The translations under genes and the position numbers were made by a program. From JANNMJ01 sp031397815 (GTDB lineage: Bacteria; Bacteroidota; Bacteroidia; Cytophagales; Hymenobacteraceae): a DNA stretch of 7,101 nt. Shown here one piece after another: positions 1-5,607 of the stretch. The stretch's first letter is position 1, and each line of letters starts with the position of its first letter. The notes below the pieces were generated by a model, which saw only the letters and a list, made by a program, of their open reading frames with translations, made no database searches and was not told where the DNA came from. Where the stretch lies: contig JANNMJ010000224.1 of the NCBI GenBank assembly GCA_031397815.1, forward strand, positions 1 through 7,101, given 5' to 3'.

Positions 1-72
1 GATTTCTGCGAAATCAACCCCGGGCTATGGTAAAGAACCCCGTTGGGGTTCCCTGTACTTCGCCTTGTGGCC
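1..72. repeat. Palindromic intergenic sequence downstream of the T9SS gene
   Basis: This short stretch holds two perfect small palindromes. Bases 1-15 form GATTTC-TGC-GAAATC. Bases 35-51 form GAACCCC-GTT-GGGGTTC, a 7-bp stem with a 3-base loop. On the minus strand the second hairpin lies about 20 bases past the stop codon of the gene ending at 73 and is followed only by TTTACC, so as an intrinsic terminator it would be weak. The repeated AACCCCG word (18-24 and 36-42) gives the region the look of a dispersed intergenic repeat cut by the window edge. That last point is inference and needs other copies to confirm it. Confidence 0.35.
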
Positions 73-2034
73 CTATTTCACCACCAACCGCCCACCGGCC
101 ACCGGCCCTTTCGGCCCAACCAACCGGAACGAGTACACGCCGGCCGTCAGGTGTTCGACGGAAAGCGCTACGGTGTGGCCGTTGAGGTGCGCCAACCGGC
201 GTACCGGCCGACCGAGCGCATCGAGCAGGGTGAGGGTGGCGTTTTCTAGGGCGGGGGCGTCGGGGGAGAGGCGGAACGTGACGGCCCCGGCGGCGGGGTT
301 CGGGAATACGTCGAGGTGGCCGGTGACGAGGTTTTCGGGGAGACCGATCACTAGAATCATTGCGCTGGCGGTGGTGGCGTAACCGTCGTAGCCGCCGCCG
401 TGGTATTTGGTGGCGCTGAGCGTGGTGCCGCCGGTGCCCTGCGGAGGGCTGCTTAGCGTCGCGCCCGACCGCCCGCCGCGGATGCCTCGGTGCGAGGTGC
501 GCCCGGGGATAGCGGTACCGCCGTACTGACGGTCGCTGACGGCGGCCCACTCGGCGGGGCGGCTCCAGTTGCCGCCCCGGTAGTTCGAGCCGAGCACATC
601 CGTCGAGTTCGGCCACGTCGGCACATCGTGGTTGCCGAGGGAATCGAGCGTGCCGTCGCCGTTGCGGTTGCCGTCGAACAGGCCCGCGTTGGTGGGCTGC
701 CCGGCGTCCTGCTCGGCCACTGTGATGCAGCGCTCCCAGACGTTGCCGCTCATCTCCATCACGCCGTAATACGCCGCCCCGGCCTGCGCGCGGGTGCTGG
801 TGGCCGTGGCGAAGATGCCGCAGCGGAGGGGGCCGTTACCGGCATCACCCCCAATGAAATTCTGGAAGCCGAAGACGTAGTTGGCGCCGGCGTCAGTGGT
901 TTCGGTGCCGTTTTCAGGGCCGTTGATGTTGACGGCGGCCACCGGTGCCGCGCCCCCGGCCAGCTCGCCGGGCACTGCCGGCAGCGGACCGCGACAAACT
1001 TTCTCGTATTCCAGCTCGCTCAGCGGGCGCAGTCCGGCCCAGTCGAGGTACGCGGCGCCGTCGGCCCAGATCAGGAAGTTGGCGGCGCGGTCGGGGCGGT
1101 TGCAGCTGAAAACGACCGGCTCGGTGGTGCCCATTCCATTCCTCGGGCAGACGATGGTGCTGCGGAAAGTGGCGGCGGGGTCGTCGGTTTCCGCCATCAC
1201 GTACTCCATATTGGCCGCCGGGGAATCGCCGCTGATATCGACCGGCACGCGGCGGATTTGCTGCGTGCGGGGCAAGGCGTTCAGGAAATCGGTGTATTGC
1301 CCTTGGCTCAGCTCGTACTTCATGCAGTACATCGCGGCGTAGCCTTTCGGGTAAGTCGCGCCGAGTGCCGCCGAGCCGGGGTAGGTCGTTGCGCCGTTCA
1401 TCACCTCATTCCCCGTCCCGCCGCCGCCTGTATCGTTCACCCACCGAATGGCGCCCACGGGGAGAGGGTTTTCGGAGGAAATCTGCGTCAAGGAGCCTTG
1501 CACGCTCGTGAATTCGTTGGCCAAGGCGGGCAGGTCGGTGGCGTTCAATTGGAAGCCGCCTTGCGGGATATGCACCATCTCGACGGCGTAAAGCCGGATT
1601 TCGTACAAAGCGAGGGCGGCGCGAGTGATGCCGTCGGCGGCGTAGTTCCAGCGTAGAGCGCCGCTAGCTCCGAAGCTCCCCTCGCCGGGCGTTTCGCGGT
1701 ACATGAAGACGCCCCTGCCGTCGGCGGCGGCATTGAAGGCGACCGGCGTCGGGGCCGGACTGACGAGGTGGTCAGCATCAACGGCGCTGAACGTCATCGG
1801 CTGCCACGTACCGCCCGGCCCGATAGGGCGGCATTTCCCGAAAACCCAAGCCGCATCCCAGTTCACGGAATCGCGCCAGGAGCCGTCCCACGTCAGGTAA
1901 AACGGCACCCCAGCCGTCCCGATCATCGTCCCATCCGGCGAAAACGGGTCAGCCCGCAGCCTCAGGTTATGCGCTTGCGTTGGGGCGGTAAAGAGGAGGC
2001 AAAAGGCGGTGAGGAGGAGGTAGAGGTTTTTCAC
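73..2034 (-). CDS. Exported SUMF1/FGE-fold protein with T9SS C-terminal sorting domain
   Basis: This 653-residue protein starts at a GTG; no in-frame ATG lies just upstream. Residues 1-21 form a signal peptide (Lys, then a Leu-rich core, cleavage probably after TQA). Residues 45-150 contain TWDGSWRDSVNWDAAWVF, a segment typical of Bacteroidota SUMF1 proteins, which I take as a beta-rich accessory domain. Residues 152-520 read as the formylglycine-generating enzyme/SUMF1 fold: IPQGGF, then YCMKYELSQGQYTDFLNAL (237-254), LRPLSELEYEKVCRGP (335-350), MEMSGNVWERC (426-436), GGNWSRP (487-493) and HRGIRGGR (515-522). Residues 575-653 are a type A T9SS sorting domain (VFPNPAAGAVTFRL, then LLDALGRPVRRL and LTAGVYSFRL), which sends the protein through the outer membrane to the surface or medium. 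The paired catalytic cysteines of true sulfatase-activating FGEs, expected after GGNW, are absent: no Cys occurs after residue 436. It is therefore probably a structural or ligand-binding member, not a sulfatase activator. The fold and sorting assignments are firm; the substrate is unknown. Confidence 0.88.
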   Translation of the reverse strand: MKNLYLLLTAFCLLFTAPTQAHNLRLRADPFSPDGTMIGTAGVPFYLTWDGSWRDSVNWDAAWVFGKCRPIGPGGTWQPMTFSAVDADHLVSPAPTPVAFNAAADGRGVFMYRETPGEGSFGASGALRWNYAADGITRAALALYEIRLYAVEMVHIPQGGFQLNATDLPALANEFTSVQGSLTQISSENPLPVGAIRWVNDTGGGGTGNEVMNGATTYPGSAALGATYPKGYAAMYCMKYELSQGQYTDFLNALPRTQQIRRVPVDISGDSPAANMEYVMAETDDPAATFRSTIVCPRNGMGTTEPVVFSCNRPDRAANFLIWADGAAYLDWAGLRPLSELEYEKVCRGPLPAVPGELAGGAAPVAAVNINGPENGTETTDAGANYVFGFQNFIGGDAGNGPLRCGIFATATSTRAQAGAAYYGVMEMSGNVWERCITVAEQDAGQPTNAGLFDGNRNGDGTLDSLGNHDVPTWPNSTDVLGSNYRGGNWSRPAEWAAVSDRQYGGTAIPGRTSHRGIRGGRSGATLSSPPQGTGGTTLSATKYHGGGYDGYATTASAMILVIGLPENLVTGHLDVFPNPAAGAVTFRLSPDAPALENATLTLLDALGRPVRRLAHLNGHTVALSVEHLTAGVYSFRLVGPKGPVAGGRLVVK

Positions 2035-2063
2035 GAGTAGATGTGGGCCGATGTGGAAGATGT

Positions 2064-2071
2064 GAAAAATA
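2064..2071 (-). promoter_or_regulatory. Possible -7 promoter element for the T9SS gene
   Basis: The minus strand reads TATTTTTC, 7 of 8 positions of the Bacteroidota -7 consensus TAnnTTTG, about 30 bases upstream of the GTG start at 2034. No clear TTTG-type -33 partner is seen, because the adjoining upstream sequence is the G/C-rich palindrome pair. This is weak evidence. Confidence 0.3.
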
Positions 2072-2080
2072 ACGAATCGC

Positions 2081-2127
2081 GCGGGGCTCCAGCCCCGTGC
2101 GGGCTATTCGCGGGGCTCCAGCCCCGC
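2081..2127. repeat. Two copies of a G/C-rich palindrome (REP-like)
   Basis: Bases 2081-2098 (GCGGGGCTCCAGCCCCGT) and 2110-2127 (GCGGGGCTCCAGCCCCGC) are nearly identical copies of one palindrome with arms GCGGGGCT/AGCCCCGC. They are separated by 11 bases, and each can form a 7-8 bp stem. They sit in the gap between two genes on the same strand, the usual place for REP-type dispersed repeats. Together with the hairpin at 2154-2174 they could block exonucleases or transcription between hldD and the T9SS gene. No T-tract follows, so this is not a standard intrinsic terminator. Confidence 0.6.
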
Positions 2128-2153
2128 ACCCAAGACGGGCGCGACCTACGTAC

Positions 2154-2174
2154 CCGGCACCGTCTCGGTGCCGG
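2154..2174. repeat. Perfect 9-bp hairpin in the hldD-T9SS gene spacer
   Basis: CCGGCACCG-TCT-CGGTGCCGG is a perfect 9-bp stem with a 3-base loop. On the plus strand TTTG follows. On the minus strand, the direction of transcription of both flanking genes, it is followed by GTAC with no T-run, and it lies about 60 bases past the hldD stop. It may reduce readthrough or protect the hldD mRNA 3' end. It could also belong to the same dispersed repeat family as the palindromes at 2081-2127. Confidence 0.5.
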
Positions 2175-2236
2175 TTTGAGCAGCCCGACAAGCGCTCGCC
2201 GAAGGCCGCAAGACCTCGAAATAAGGAAGCGTCCCC

Positions 2237-3220
2237 CTAAAAATACCGCCGTTCCGGTCCCGGTAGCAAATACCCTTGCACGTACTCCCGAATCCCGTCT
2301 TCGAGGCGGGTGAAGGGGCGGTCGTAGCCGGTGAGGCGACGGAGCTTGTCCATCGGCGCCTCGGTGAAGTATTGATACGTGTCGCGGATGTCGGCGGGGA
2401 TGTCGATGAATTGGATATCGACGGGCTGATTGGCGGCGGCGAACACGGCTTCGGCCAGCTCGCGGAAGCTGCGGGCCTCGCCGGAGCCGAGGTTGTAGAT
2501 GCCGGAGCCGCGCCGGGTCATCATCAGGTGAAAACACACTTCCGCGACGTCCATCACGTACACGAAATCGCGCCGTTGGCCGCCGTCGGCATAGTCGGGG
2601 CGGTGCGAGCGGAAGAGCTTCACGGCGCCGCCCGCCAAGAGCTGATTCGTGGCGTGGAAGACCACCGACGCCATCCGGCCCTTGTGGTACTCGTTCGGCC
2701 CATACACGTTGAAGAACTTCAGCCCCGCCCAGAAAAACGGCTTCACGGGCTGCACGAGCGCCCATTTATCGAAATCGTTCTTCGAGTCGCCGTACGGGTT
2801 GAGCGGCCGAAGCTGCTTCGGGAGCGCATCGTCCTCATCAGAATACCCGTGTTCCCCACCGCCATACGTCGCCGCCGACGACGCATAAACCAGCGGAATC
2901 TGATACCGGCAGCACGCCTTCCACATCCGCTGCGAGTACGCCAGATTCAGCTCCGTGAGCACGGCGCGGTCCTGCTCGGTGGTATCGGTGCGGGCGCCGA
3001 GGTGAAACACGAACTCCACCTCAGCGTGGTGCTCGTCAAGCCAGCCGAAAAACTCGGTCCGCTCCACGAACGCCGTGATGCGCTTGCCCGCCAGATTCGG
3101 CGCCTTATCGGGCCGCGCCTCAAAGGCATCGACGGCGACGATATGGTTGAAATTCGCCGCATTCAAGCGGGCAATCAGGCAGGACGGAATGAAGCCAGCG
3201 GCTCCGGTAACGACAATCAT
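2237..3220 (-). CDS. hldD: ADP-L-glycero-D-manno-heptose 6-epimerase
   Basis: This 327-residue protein belongs to the extended short-chain dehydrogenase/reductase family. It converts ADP-D-glycero-heptose to ADP-L-glycero-heptose for the lipopolysaccharide inner core, in the cytoplasm. The Rossmann nucleotide-binding loop is TGAAGFIP at residues 5-12, followed by HLGARTDTTEQD (73-84), VYASSAATYG (111-120), the catalytic YxxxK (Tyr143, Lys147) and FFNVYGPNEYHKGRMASV (169-186), whose Lys180 corresponds to the second catalytic lysine of E. coli HldD. Length and motif order match the family. The ATG at 3220 is preferred because MIVVTG is the family's normal N-terminus. A longer frame back to 3286 adds only a proline-rich stretch and would swallow the putative promoter at 3243-3250. 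The loop is unusual: the position that is normally Gly in GFIGS, or a small residue, is Pro (codon CCG). Confidence 0.9.
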   Translation of the reverse strand: MIVVTGAAGFIPSCLIARLNAANFNHIVAVDAFEARPDKAPNLAGKRITAFVERTEFFGWLDEHHAEVEFVFHLGARTDTTEQDRAVLTELNLAYSQRMWKACCRYQIPLVYASSAATYGGGEHGYSDEDDALPKQLRPLNPYGDSKNDFDKWALVQPVKPFFWAGLKFFNVYGPNEYHKGRMASVVFHATNQLLAGGAVKLFRSHRPDYADGGQRRDFVYVMDVAEVCFHLMMTRRGSGIYNLGSGEARSFRELAEAVFAAANQPVDIQFIDIPADIRDTYQYFTEAPMDKLRRLTGYDRPFTRLEDGIREYVQGYLLPGPERRYF

Positions 3221-3242
3221 GGCGCGGCGGTTGGAGGGGCCG

Positions 3243-3250
3243 CGAAGGTA
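3243..3250 (-). promoter_or_regulatory. Putative -7 element for hldD
   Basis: The minus strand reads TACCTTCG, one mismatch from TAnnTTTG, and lies 22 bases upstream of the hldD ATG at 3220. A run of seven T (3274-3280 on the plus strand as A) sits about 23 bases further upstream, roughly where a TTTG -33 box would be. The placement supports the shorter hldD start. Confidence 0.4.
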
Positions 3251-3288
3251 CGGAAGGGGTGGGGGAGGGGCTGAAAAAAAGGGCACTC

Positions 3289-3296
3289 TACCTTTG
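3289..3296 (+). promoter_or_regulatory. Putative -7 element for the ATPase/DUF4276 operon
   Basis: TACCTTTG matches the Bacteroidota -7 consensus TAnnTTTG at every fixed position and lies 20 bases before the ATG at 3317. No convincing TTTG is seen at -33; the region there is G-rich followed by an A-run. It faces away from the hldD element at 3243-3250, so this 96-base gap appears to hold two divergent, non-overlapping promoters. Confidence 0.55.
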
Positions 3297-3316
3297 CACG
3301 AGTACCCTGCACCGTT

Positions 3317-4585
3317 ATGACTCCCGAAGCCACCCCCTTCCGCCTCACCCGCCTGCGCATCAAAAACTTCCGCAGTATCCGCGAGGCTGATATTCCATTA
3401 GGCCCGTTGACGGTGCTGGTCGGGACGAATGGGTCAGGGAAGAGTAATGTGCTGGATGCGCTAAGGTTTATGCGGGATTGTTTGACGAGGGGGGTGGATC
3501 AGGCGGTGGTGGATAGAAGGGGGGAAGGGAATATTGTGCATTGGTCACCCACTGGTGAGGTTGCCAGCATCAGCTTAGGAGTGACTTGTGTAACGGGTGC
3601 TGGGTCGGTAGTAACGTATGATTTTAACTTAGTCGGTGAAGAGCGCAACGGTCTTCGAGTAGCGTACGAAGAGGTTCGGATTCAGAGGCCGGGTCAGGCT
3701 GAAGTAGGAGTAATTCAAACGGGCACTGAAAATTGGCTGCTAGTCAACGGCGAGCGTCAATTGGCTAAGCAACCTCCTATTCGCCGGAAGGGAGGGAGGA
3801 ATTATTTGACTCCTCCGGGCTTACTCGTAGGTGATGCTCTAGATATTTTTTCAGAAGCTGAAGATTTTGTGGCCTCCGTAACTGAAATGTGGGAAGTAGA
3901 GCGAAATCTGGCCGGTGCTTTATTCTATGCCACGTCTCCTAAAGCATTGCGTGAGCCACAATCAGTAACACACTCCTTTCCATTTGAGGAGGAAGGGGCG
4001 AATCTGGGCGCCGTCTTACAGGAACTGCTGACCGACACCATAGCCGCGTATCAGTTGCGGTTGATGCTGCGTCGGCTGGTGGCGGGCGTTACCGATATCT
4101 CGGTCGAGCCAGCGGGCAGTTATTTGGTCACGTACCTGCATTATGAGGCTCCCGGAGGCGTTCTGCGCCGTGCCGATATGGGGCAGGAATCGGATGGCAC
4201 GTTGCGCGCCCTCGCCATTCTGGTGGCCTTGTTTCAGCCCGAAGCAATTGCGGAGGAAATGCCCGGCTTAAGTTCTGACCCACACGGCCTACTCGCTTTC
4301 GAGGAACCCGAGCTGCACATTCACCCCGGTATGCTTGCGGTGCTCGCTGAGCTATTCGTCGTCACTAGCGACCGCAAGCAAATCCTGCTCACTACGCACT
4401 CGCCGGAGCTACTCGATTACTTACCGCTTGAGTCCTTCCTTGTCGTGGAGAAGGTTAACGGCGAAACTCGTGTTGGGGCGCTAGCCGATTATCAGCGAGA
4501 AACCATCCGTCAAAAACTCTTCTCGCCTGGCGAGATTCTCCGTAGCGAAGGGCTGCACCGCGACGAACCGCTCCCGACTGAATGA
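3317..4585 (+). CDS. AAA family ATPase (AAA_21, SMC/RecF-like), putative defence sensor
   Basis: This 422-residue protein has the split ABC-type ATPase layout of the RecF/OLD/AAA_21 group. RLRIKNFRSIREADIPLGP (12-30) is the N-terminal strand typical of these proteins. Walker A is GTNGSGKS (36-43), with LDALRFMRD after it. Residues 75-285 are the family's variable middle. The ABC signature region is MGQESDGTLRALAIL (288-302), Walker B is GLLAFEEPELHIHP (324-337) with the catalytic Glu at 329-330, and the switch histidine is in TTHSPELLDYL (359-369). All ATPase motifs look intact, so it should bind and hydrolyse ATP in the cytoplasm, probably as a dimer. No nuclease domain is fused; the downstream gene overlaps by four bases (ATGA, 4582-4585) and probably supplies the partner. 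A -7 element lies 20 bases before the ATG. Roughly 3421-4020 is lower in GC than the rest of the window, which suggests acquisition. ATPase family is firm; a defence role is inference. Confidence 0.88.
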   Translation: MTPEATPFRLTRLRIKNFRSIREADIPLGPLTVLVGTNGSGKSNVLDALRFMRDCLTRGVDQAVVDRRGEGNIVHWSPTGEVASISLGVTCVTGAGSVVTYDFNLVGEERNGLRVAYEEVRIQRPGQAEVGVIQTGTENWLLVNGERQLAKQPPIRRKGGRNYLTPPGLLVGDALDIFSEAEDFVASVTEMWEVERNLAGALFYATSPKALREPQSVTHSFPFEEEGANLGAVLQELLTDTIAAYQLRLMLRRLVAGVTDISVEPAGSYLVTYLHYEAPGGVLRRADMGQESDGTLRALAILVALFQPEAIAEEMPGLSSDPHGLLAFEEPELHIHPGMLAVLAELFVVTSDRKQILLTTHSPELLDYLPLESFLVVEKVNGETRVGALADYQRETIRQKLFSPGEILRSEGLHRDEPLPTE

Positions 4586-5220
4586 AGCAGCTAGTCGTGT
4601 GGGTCGAAGGGAAGGGCGATGCTAATGCAGTGCCCTTGCTCCTCAAGAAGCTACTCTACGAGGACAGGGTCTACGATTGGCAAGTGGCGCCCCCGGTAGA
4701 AGTCGGCGAGCTACCGAGGCTGCGGAAACGGCTCGATAACTACGCGAAGGCTACGCGTATCCGGATGGGGTTGGGCCAGTGCCACGGTCTTCTGGTTTTG
4801 CTCGACCTCGACGATTCAACCGCTTGCCCCGTCTCCGAAGCCCGCGTCCTCGCCGCCGAATTAGCGGGGCATCAACTGCCGTACCCGGTCGCCGTCGTCT
4901 TCGCCCGGCGCGAGTACGAAGAATGGGTAGTTGCCAGTCTGCCGAGTATCGCCCCCAACACCTCGCTGTTACCGAACGATGCGCAACGCGATTACCCGCC
5001 CGAAGAAAAACGCGACGTAAAAGGCTGGCTCACCGGCCGGATGCCCAGCAAGTACCGCGAAACCATCCACCAAGCCGAATTCACCCGCCACCTCGACCCC
5101 GTGCTCGCCGCTGAATGCCGCTCCTTCCGACGGCTCCAAAACGCCCTCAGTGAGCTGCTGCACCACGCCGCCTTGCCCGATACGGATCGGCGCGGCGTGG
5201 CTACGCCGATGGTAGGCTAG
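4582..5220 (+). CDS. DUF4276-like protein, putative TOPRIM-type effector paired with the ATPase
   Basis: This 212-residue protein starts inside the ATPase stop codon region (ATGA), so the two are translationally coupled and probably interact. The N-terminus KQLVVWVEGKGDANAVPLLLKK (3-23) has a strand followed by an acidic Glu9. LLVLLDLDD (70-78) gives a DxD pair after a hydrophobic strand, and VVFARREYEEWVVASL (105-120) has the acidic cluster Glu111/113/114. The later segment KGWLTGRMPSKYRETIHQ (147-164) and ECRSFRRLQNAL (178-189) resemble the C-terminal part of the DUF4276 family. The E...DxD pattern is like a TOPRIM metal-binding site, which would make this a possible nuclease, but that is inference from motifs. 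No signal peptide or membrane segment is seen. Family assignment from memory is fairly good; catalytic activity is unproven. Confidence 0.75.
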   Translation: MKQLVVWVEGKGDANAVPLLLKKLLYEDRVYDWQVAPPVEVGELPRLRKRLDNYAKATRIRMGLGQCHGLLVLLDLDDSTACPVSEARVLAAELAGHQLPYPVAVVFARREYEEWVVASLPSIAPNTSLLPNDAQRDYPPEEKRDVKGWLTGRMPSKYRETIHQAEFTRHLDPVLAAECRSFRRLQNALSELLHHAALPDTDRRGVATPMVG

Positions 5221-5238
5221 GCCCAGCGGCTTCATACC

Positions 5239-5487
5239 GGCGGCCACCACCGCGTGGCTCCCATTCATCAAGTGATGAACCCCATTCACCACCATCTGAC
5301 TGGCGGCCACCACGGCGTGAATGCCAGTCAAGACGTGGTGAAACCCATTCACGCCCTGATGAATGGCGGCCACAACCGCGTGAAAGGCAGGCTGCACGTT
5401 GTGGCCCCCGTTCATCACAAAATGCTAGGCTTCATCTTGTGATGAATGGCCCCATTTTGTGATGAACGGTAGCATTTTGTGATGAAA
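5239..5487. repeat. 21-base tandem repeat array with a 63-base higher-order period
   Basis: Nine consecutive 21-base units (5239-5427) are followed by three 20-base units (5428-5447, 5448-5467, 5468-5487) and a degenerate half unit. The loose unit pattern is SSC-nnTCAYCA-nnn-GTGATGAA-n, itself close to a palindrome. The 21-base units form three 63-base blocks (5239-5301, 5302-5364, 5365-5427). The first unit of every block is GGCGGCCAC-type, differing at only about 3 of 21 positions between neighbours, and the third is CCCATTCA-like. The period equals two turns of B-DNA, so the sites would lie on one DNA face. Because 21 is a multiple of three, both strands also read as heptads (for example PIHQVMN on plus, IHAVVAA on minus). 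The 20-base units break that reading. No spacer diversity is present, so it is not a CRISPR array. Confidence 0.85.
5410..5486. repeat. Nested inverted repeats closing the array
   Basis: Bases 5411-5427 (TTCATCACAAAATGCTA) are perfectly complementary to 5470-5486 (TAGCATTTTGTGATGAA), 17 bp. The overlapping 15-mer 5410-5424 is also perfectly complementary to 5453-5467. Between them, 5431-5446 forms its own small hairpin (TTCATC-TTGT-GATGAA). An RNA through this segment could therefore fold in two mutually exclusive ways around an inner hairpin. Alternatively, each TCATCACAAAATG word is a protein half-site in dyad arrangement. A further 9-bp perfect inverted repeat lies inside the array (GGCGTGAAT 5314-5322 with ATTCACGCC 5347-5355). 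Confidence 0.75.
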
Positions 5488-5551
5488 GGCCCCATCACCT
5501 TGTTTTCACACATAAAATACCTATTTGCTTGCCAGTCATGGGGGCGTTCCC

Positions 5552-5559
5552 GACTTTTG
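5552..5559 (+). promoter_or_regulatory. Possible -7 element for the small helical protein gene
   Basis: GACTTTTG is one base from TAnnTTTG. A TTTG at 5524-5527 lies 24 bases upstream as a possible -33 box, slightly farther than usual. The start codon is about 48 bases downstream at 5608. The match is weak, but it would place the repeat array directly upstream of the promoter. Confidence 0.3.
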
Positions 5560-5607
5560 CCATACGACCGACCGGTTCACCTAACTACTCCCCGGTCCTC
5601 GTGTCTT

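Larger units (their letters stand above)
5221..5607. other. 387-base region without a secure gene
   Basis: Between the DUF4276 stop and the small protein start I see the tandem array (5239-5487), its terminal inverted repeats (5411-5486) and then an AT-richer stretch (about 5488-5530) leading into the presumed promoter of the next gene. No intrinsic terminator with a T-tract is visible after 5220, so the operon transcript may run through the array. Two open frames exist here (plus 5254-5442 with GTG start; minus entering at 5418), but both are explained by the stop-free 21-base period and are not called as genes. Confidence 0.6.

Noticed and set aside
490..1656. Long plus-strand open frame opposite the T9SS gene (388 codons)
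   Set aside because: It is the antisense shadow of a high-GC gene: the protein is Ala/Gly/Val/Arg-rich with no domain, while the minus strand encodes a full SUMF1 plus T9SS protein.
2031..2765. Minus-strand 244-codon frame overlapping hldD and the palindromic spacer
   Set aside because: An Arg-rich alternative frame of hldD that runs through the palindrome repeats; no domain.
2276..3274. Plus-strand open frame opposite hldD (332 codons)
   Set aside because: Antisense shadow: Arg/His/Val-rich product with no recognisable motif, and hldD on the other strand is unmistakable.
2237..3286. Longer hldD starting at 3286
   Set aside because: The added 22 residues are Pro-rich, lie before the normal MIVVTG start and would overlap the presumed -7 element at 3243-3250.
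4969..5418. Minus-strand 149-codon frame with heptads IHAVVAA, FHHVLTG, VHHLMNG
   Set aside because: The heptads follow from the 21-base period. The rest is the shadow of the DUF4276 gene, an in-frame TAG lies in the ninth repeat unit, and the 20-base units break the frame upstream.
5239..5487. CRISPR array
   Set aside because: Units are contiguous and 20-21 bases long, with no unique spacers, and no cas gene is nearby.
5239..5487. Plasmid replication iterons
   Set aside because: The phasing fits, but there is no Rep gene, DnaA box or plasmid gene in the window, and the flanks are chromosomal housekeeping genes.
5479..5607. N-terminal extension of the small helical protein
   Set aside because: It translates the last repeat unit and promoter-like sequence, and its composition is unlike the rest of the protein.
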